Origin: Lepidostoma basale
Lineage: Eukaryota; Arthropoda; Insecta; Trichoptera; Lepidostomatidae
Direction of reading: 5' to 3'
Length of the DNA stretch: 64,000 bases
Assembly: GCA_022606425.2 (NCBI GenBank)
Contig: JAHDVF020001471.1
Span: 372,001-436,000, forward strand
The first letter of the stretch is position 1. Every line of letters starts with the position of its first letter. Both the position numbers and the translations under genes were made by a program. Positions 59,101-64,000 of this stretch are shown piece after piece. Below the pieces are notes generated by a model. That model saw only the letters and a program-made list of their open reading frames with translations, was not told the origin of the DNA and did no database searches.

Positions 59101-62100
59101 GTTTTACTTTTTTTATCTTATAAAAATAATCAAACTTTTTCATTTCATTTTGAGTTTAAGAAAACAAATAAAAAAAGATTACATTGAAAATGTTCTTTAT
59201 AAATGAAACCAAAACATCGCGCTGTTGACAACTGATATAATGATACACTCAAATCAAAGATCCGACACAGTTTATTTGTACAAAAAGGATGAAAGTTTAA
59301 CTCTAAATCGCAGAGAATACAAAATAGTATATAATAGACATTTTTACTTTTGATCCTAGTAAATTTACGGGATATTACACGTTAAACATGGAGAATATAC
59401 GCGGACTGCTATTGTAGCCAGCCAGACTATAAGGGTTAAAAAAATAAGAAATGGAAAAAAGGTACTAACCAGGGGTGGTGGTGGCGGAGCAAATAGTTGC
59501 ATGGGTGGGGGGTGAGGGTGTGGATGAGGGTGCGGATGTGGCGCGGGCGGCGCTGGCGGCGGCAGCTGATGCTGGTGGACGTGCGTGTGTTGGTGCTGGT
59601 GGTGGTGCATCTCGGTGCGGAGAGCGAAGCCCGCGGCGCTCGCTGCGCCCGGAGCTGCCCCCGCGCCCGCTACACCTGCAGCACCACCTGACGACGCCAA
59701 GAACCGGTTGTCCAGCTCACGACGTAATAAATCTGCCGATGGACCTAGAATTGACATAACGATTGGGATTACTTTATGTAAATAAGATGTAAATAAGAAT
59801 TTTTAATTAAAAAACAAATCTTATGACATTAACTTAACAGCACTTGCTAACCAAACTTAATGTTTTGTGAGTTAATCATTTACCAAACATGTGAACATAT
59901 AAAAAGGTATTTAATTTTAGCACGTTATTTGAGGGAGACGCTAAAAGACATATTAACGCAAAGACGTTTTGCTATTCTGTGAAGTAGAAATTAGGCGCCA
60001 ACTCTCATGAAACATTCAGTGCTAACATTTTGTTTTTATCCTTACATTTCTTCAGTGTTGTAGCGATATTCGTTGGTTCAAGATGTTCACCATTTTCATT
60101 TTTCCCTCCATTCTTCTGTTATAAATTACTAATTTCATACAAAATACGAGTAGGTATAGGTATATATATGTCACATATGTTTATATGGTGATATAAACGG
60201 TAGGTAGACTCACTAGATTGGAAGAGAGACTCGGCAGAAAAGGGGTTTGGATTGGTGGGTGGCTGCGGCTGTGATGGAGGAGGCAAGGGTGCCGCAAACA
60301 AAGGTGGGGCCGCAACCGGGGGCGCAAAGGGTGCCCGCGAACTTGTCACTGTAGGTACTGGCGGTGGAGGTGCCACAACACTGGGAGAACTGGAATCAAA
60401 TAAAAATATTAATTATATCATATTGTTCATTTTTACTATGAATTTTTTTTAAATAATACATAATAATTACTTCATAAATGTTTTATATTAAAGATAATAG
60501 GTATGGTAGATTCAAATACATAATAAATTTGTATTGAATAACTAAAGTAAATATATACACAATAAGAAGTACTGTTAATATTTCGCCTCCAATAATGTAA
60601 ATTAAAATATTGAAAAATCAATTTTCAACAAGAATATTCAGTAAATAATTTACTACAACAAATAGATATACAAAAATAAAAGGATACGAAGAGAGAGAAA
60701 ATTACCTTAGTCCCCACTGGTGGCTGGGGGGTTTAGGCGCTGAGGAAGACACAGGAATGGCGGAGACAGGAGGTACAGTCGAGGGAGGCAAACTGGGTGC
60801 TAAACTAGGAGCCAAGCTCGGTGCCAGGCTAGGGGCTAGGCTGGGAGCCAGGCTCGGTCCCAAACTTGGGCCTAAACTCGGACCCAAACTCGACCCGAGG
60901 CTCGGGGCCAGACTCGGCCCGAGACCCGGGGCTAAACTCGGTCCTAGACTAGGGGCTAAACTTGGTCCCAGACTCGGGGCTAAGCTTGGTCCCAGACCGG
61001 GCCCTAAACTGGGAGGTAAACTGGATGCTAAACTAGGGGCTAGACTAGGGGCTAAACTCGGGGCCAGGGAGGAGGGCACGGGAGGGGGTAACGAGGGGGG
61101 CAGGGCTGGGGAGGGACCCGCTGTGGATATGGGAGTGGTGACGCTTGCTCTTGACATGCTGCTCACATTACTTCTGCAAGTTAAAATAAATCAAAATTAA
61201 ACCTCTGTAAAAAAAATCTATTCTTCTGGTACTTTTTAAATTCACTTTAGGGTCAATTATCTATCAATATAAAGAAGGAACATTCATTTTCAGAATTTTG
61301 TAGATCTAAATAAAAATAACTTTAAATTCAGCGTGTGGGTAGGATGGCTAAAATAAAGGCTACTGAGAAATTCTTATTAACAATTAGATAAGTGTGTCAA
61401 TAATTGTAAACGGTGGTTAAACAGTCATAGTAGAAAAAAACATTTCATTTAGTTTTTCACTCATCATAACTCATTTATTTATTGATACTGATAATTTTAT
61501 ATTCCTGTTTATAAGGGATTATTTTAACACTATGTAATATAAAAGCCGAATGAAGCTCATCCAGTAGAATAATATTTATAAAGTATTAAAACACTGTTTT
61601 TCCTGACTTTAAAGTTTATTTTTCTCGACGTGTATCAAAGGTATCGTTCTCATGTTGATGAAGGTTTTATACCTTTAAAATTGGTCGAGATAAATAAACT
61701 AAAAAAAAAAAATTATTCTACAGTGTTAAGTGTGAGTGTATTAAGTCTCTAGTTTATGCAAATTAAAAATAAAACTGAATATTTTTTGTTCAAAAACCTG
61801 ATAAATAAAATAAACATAAAAAATCGATTCAGCAATCATTCTTTTAGCTTTTACATAGAATGTTAATAACAACCCTGTATTGTGTGCGAAATTTGTGGGA
61901 AAGGAAGTAAAGAAACAATTCTGAGGTGAAATAAGTGTAGAAACCCTTACCCATAGCTATCCCTCTCCCTGGTGGGGCTATGCCCCCGTGGGGAGTGGGC
62001 GGCGGGGGGCGCGGGGGGCCCGCTGGGTGTGTGCGCCCTCACAGTCTTAGGAGTCACCAATGGTGATGATAAACTGGATCTCTGAAAACGATAATTCACC

Positions 62101-63231
62101 AAATGTCAGAAAAACTCTCAAATACATAAAACAAAACATAAAAGTTGTCTGAACTACTCTACCAATAATAAACTGATGCAATATTTAATATTAGAGAATT
62201 TGGTTGTTGCAAGAACACAAAATTGACATTTCGTTTTAATATTATAGATTATATTTATAAATATGTATATTACACTACTGCTTTGTCACCTTGAGGATAT
62301 TTTTTTACGAATGTCTGCAAATCATAAAAGATCCTTGAACAAAACAAATGGCGACATTTAAAAAACGAGTTAATGTAATTTAGTAAACTCACCGTGGTGT
62401 CCGTATTCCTAGGCGAGGCTGCATTAGGCGAGGCCGCGGCCGGCACGTAGGGCGAGTGGTGCATGGCAGGCGCGTAGGGCGCGTAGAGCGGAGGGTAGCC
62501 GGGCGGGTAGGCCGGCGGCGCCGGGTGCGGCGCGTGGCCGGGCGCCGTGCCCACGGCCGGGCTGCCTCGGCGCCCAGGCCGCCCTGGCCGGCCGCCGAGC
62601 CCACGGGGAGGGCGGCCGCGGGCGGCGCGAGCGAATGGAGGCTGGACGCGTACCCGTGGCCCGGCTGCTGGCCCGGCAGCGCCACGTGCCCGTGGTTCAT
62701 GGGCGGGTGCTGGCCGTGCGAGGGCAGGCCCGAGGGGTGCGGAGGGAAGTTGGGCGGGTGCGCCGTGTGGTTCTGCGCGCCGGCGGGATGTGGCTGGTGG
62801 TGCGGGTGCGTGTGATGCTGGGCCGCGGTCTTGTGGTGGCCGGTATGGCCGGGATGGCCGGGATGGCCGGGATGGCCGGGATGGCCGGGGTGGCCGGGAT
62901 GGCCGGGATGGCCGGGGTGGCGGTAGTCGTGGTGCGCGGGCGGCAGCGGCGGCAGCAGGTGGTGCGGCGGGTAGCCGGGCGGGTGGTAGCCGCCCAGCGC
63001 GGGGTGGCCGAGCCCCGGGCCGGTGTCCGGCGCACCGCCGTTACTATTACTATTAACGCTACTGTTATTATTATTACTACTTATTGGTTTACTAGTCTGG
63101 AGAGGCGGTAGTTTCGCGGCGGGAGGAGTGTTCTGAGTTTTGGCAGAAGCCGGCCTAGGCTGCGGGAGGTGATTGAGAGGCACATGATTGGAGAGCGGCG
63201 TGATGTGTGTCGTTACAGGACCATTGGACAC
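53191..63231 (-). CDS. Gug: Atrophin (Grunge/RERE family), C-terminal 1,034 residues, 5' end outside window
   Basis: Atrophins are nuclear corepressors that bridge nuclear receptors and HDAC1/2 and act in patterning and planar polarity. Exons (minus): 63231-62393, 62081-61951, 61173-60706, 60389-60214, 59744-59470, 58011-57865, 56655-56602, 55831-55576, 54365-54230 and 53812-53191. Phases agree except that the first listed exon is one base short. In order: Ser/Asn and His/Pro/Gly-rich tracts; [20 protein letters not shown]; 24 SLAP/SLGP units; [17 protein letters not shown]; an [13 protein letters not shown] histidine run; [35 protein letters not shown], the most diagnostic atrophin block; a DPW block; an Arg/Glu-alternating coiled-coil-like run; ten Gln; and [20 protein letters not shown] near the end. 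The GC-rich coding contrasts with AT-rich introns. The N-terminal BAH/ELM2/SANT part, if present, would lie beyond 64000. Confidence 0.88.
54455..54850. mobile_element. piggyBac-like MITE with about 28-bp inverted ends, in an Atrophin intron
   Basis: TTAA at 54451-54454 and 54851-54854. Ends CCTCGTCACCTGAGAGTAAG and CAGGTCGTCACCTGAGAGTA face inward, continuing through AGGGTTCC and AAGGTTCC. 396 bp, no reading frame. Confidence 0.75.
55245..55530 (-). mobile_element. Non-LTR retrotransposon 3' end (abundant family) in an Atrophin intron
   Basis: ACTAACCATAACAACGTCTC, CAGAAAGAATGGACCGGCTC and GGATTTCTCCGATTCCTCAC show the minus-strand end. It continues to TTTTGCCAGTTCCATGCTTC with deletions. 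Confidence 0.6.
56602..56655 (-). CDS. Candidate 54-bp Atrophin microexon
   Basis: Eighteen codons ([18 protein letters not shown]) between TTCACAG and GTAGGT, phase 0 at both ends, exactly as needed between the neighbouring exons. It leads directly into [20 protein letters not shown]. The acceptor is a tandem CAGCAG, and the donor could also be used three bases earlier plus (CAA|GTG), so small length variants are possible. It rests on splice signals and frame alone. Confidence 0.55.
57136..57738. mobile_element. pogo/Tigger-like element with a transposase C-terminal scrap
   Basis: Flanked by TA (57134-57135, 57739-57740) with ends CAGTAGGCCTGCGGTGATCT and CAGTAGACCCCGCGCTAATC. The minus strand near 57690-57545 reads [40 protein letters not shown] and DEYLH, like the tail of pogo/jerky-type transposases. 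603 bp, defective. Confidence 0.65.
58153..58367. mobile_element. Short piggyBac-like MITE, 215 bp
   Basis: TTAA at 58149-58152 and 58368-58371. Perfect inverted ends CACATTGTCTG and CAGACAATGTG. Internal AAAGGGTACAAGTACCCTTT palindrome. Confidence 0.75.
58989..59435. mobile_element. piggyBac-like MITE, 447 bp
   Basis: TTAA at 58985-58988 and 59436-59439. Ends CCCTTAAAGGCCGGCGAG and CCCTTATAGTCTGGCTGG (complement of the right end). No transposase. It ends 31 bp before an Atrophin exon. Confidence 0.7.
60783..61070 (-). repeat. Coding minisatellite: 24 tetrapeptide units S-L-(A/G)-P in Atrophin
   Basis: Exactly 288 bp made of twenty-four 12-bp units encoding SLAP or SLGP, with rare GLGP, SLAS, SLGS and SLPP variants. 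The Leu and Ser codons vary among units (TTA, CTA, CTG, CTC, TTG; AGT, AGC), so the protein repeat is better conserved than the DNA repeat. Confidence 0.85.
61590..61715. repeat. Palindromic pair of hammerhead-like Penelope-type ends in an Atrophin intron
   Basis: Plus copy: GTTCTCATGTTGATGAAGG, TTTTATACCTTTAAAATTGG and TCGAGATAAATAAAC (61645-61699), with an intact TTGATGA box and AAGGT/ACCTT stem. Minus copy: ACCTTTGATACACGTCGAGA and AAAATAAACT (61640-61610). The two share the central GAACGAT/ATCGTTC region head to head. Confidence 0.4.
62838..62922 (-). repeat. Coding 9-bp tandem repeat (Gly-His-Pro)n in Atrophin
   Basis: About nine units of forward GGCCGGGAT encode GHPGHPGHP on the minus strand, within a His/Pro-rich exon. 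Units are nearly identical at the DNA level (occasional GGGGT), unlike the SLAP array, so this tract is probably young or length-variable. Confidence 0.85.
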
Positions 63232-64000
63232 CTGAAACAAACAACGTATTGCAATTACCACCATTTTATGAGTAAATTAAAATAGTTGTAGGTATCAGAA
63301 ATTAGCAGCGAATTGCTGAAACCAGTCATTCCTAAAAATCAGTTGAAATACAACTAAATGTTACAATATAAAATGAAACCGTACGTCCTAGAGTATTAGT
63401 AGTAGGGGGGACTAGTTACGACAGATTGAGTAGTAATAAATATCGTCTATAAAATGTTTTCGTTAAAACTCTAGCCAGCCTCTAACATCAAAATTATTTG
63501 GGAAATCAAATAATTTAATGATTCCTATTAAAAAATAATAAATCCCCGGCTCGGCCATGACTAAATCGTAGCATCGCTTTTATGTTAAATCATAAAACAG
63601 AACTGCGTCATAAAATTGAAAAGCAACCAAAATAAATCTTCATTTCACGAGTTTCCTGCCATAAACTTCATATTAAAGCCGAGAACATTATGATGTAAGG
63701 AGATAATAAAGGCGCGGGCTGTAAATGCAAATGTGCAACAATTTAGCAATTCCACACTAAAATGTCTTAAACCCATTCGTCACACGCACTAACCTCACTC
63801 ACACACACGCATTCTCTCTCTCCCTCTTTCTCCGTCTTGCCCCAGAACAAACTTACTCAAAATAAATATTTAAAGAAACAATCTCGTTTTTACGAAAAGC
63901 TCGAGTGATCAAGTTGACAAATAATGCTAAGGCCGTAATCCGAACGTACACATTATAGCTAATATGATACGATTGCGTGTATCTCTTGAAATGTTTCAGA
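63232..64000 (-). other. Atrophin intron reaching the window edge
   Basis: The acceptor TTTCAG at 63237-63232 opens this exon, and the rest is intron. No further exon was found; a CT-rich run (CTCTCTCTCCCTCTTTCTCC near 63812-63833) is simple sequence. Confidence 0.5.

Noticed and set aside
60757..61200. 147-codon plus-strand frame of LGAK/LGPR repeats
   Set aside because: Antisense of the SLAP array; no start context or splice support.
62456..63111. Three overlapping plus-strand frames rich in Arg/Gly
   Set aside because: Shadow frames of the GC-rich Atrophin exon, whose minus-strand reading matches the family.

Overview
The window is eukaryotic nuclear DNA: short GC-rich coding exons with GT/AG splice sites sit in long AT-rich introns and intergenic DNA full of transposon relics. 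The gene content and repeat types indicate an insect. A lepidopteran is my best guess, from the style of the non-LTR, piggyBac-like and tRNA-SINE repeats, but the order is not proven by anything here.

Five protein genes can be rebuilt with consistent splice phases. (1) A verprolin/WIP homologue (+ strand, seven coding exons, 894-28805) has an N-terminal proline-rich/WH2 region and a C-terminal WASP-binding segment. Its second intron is about 20 kb and almost wholly transposon debris. An unrecognised intronless gene (1879-2691) sits in its first intron on the same strand. After the verprolin TAA the same frame stays open for 394 more codons, which is the most striking observation in the window. 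(2) Rad17, the checkpoint clamp loader (+, ten coding exons, 36698-41907). (3) RNPS1, an exon-junction-complex/splicing factor (-, 43595-48503), whose start codon appears to be split by an intron. (4) NDUFS7, the complex I N2-cluster subunit (+, 48907-49847), divergent from RNPS1 across about 400 bp. (5) The C-terminal 1,034 residues of Atrophin (Grunge/RERE family; -, ten coding exons, 53191-63231). Its 5' exons lie beyond the right edge, and it carries a one-base frame break in a GC-rich exon.

Between and inside the genes lie more than 20 copies of the 3' end of one non-LTR retrotransposon ending in a GTTA/TTAG tail, relics of at least three other non-LTR families, five tRNA-derived SINE copies, five TTAA-flanked piggyBac-like MITEs, a hAT MITE with a perfect 8-bp target duplication, pogo/Tigger-like MITEs, a decayed mariner-group transposase, an LTR-retrotransposon remnant, and palindromic repeats whose ends resemble the minimal hammerhead ribozymes of Penelope-like elements. 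Two exon groups (RNPS1 RRM exon; verprolin exons 4-5) are flanked by inverted SINE copies, a layout that favours back-splicing.

The five genes have unrelated jobs (actin assembly, DNA-damage checkpoint, RNA processing, respiration, transcriptional corepression), so this is an ordinary gene neighbourhood and not a functional cluster. All exon boundaries were inferred by eye from splice consensus, phase and family similarity; no transcript or database was consulted.
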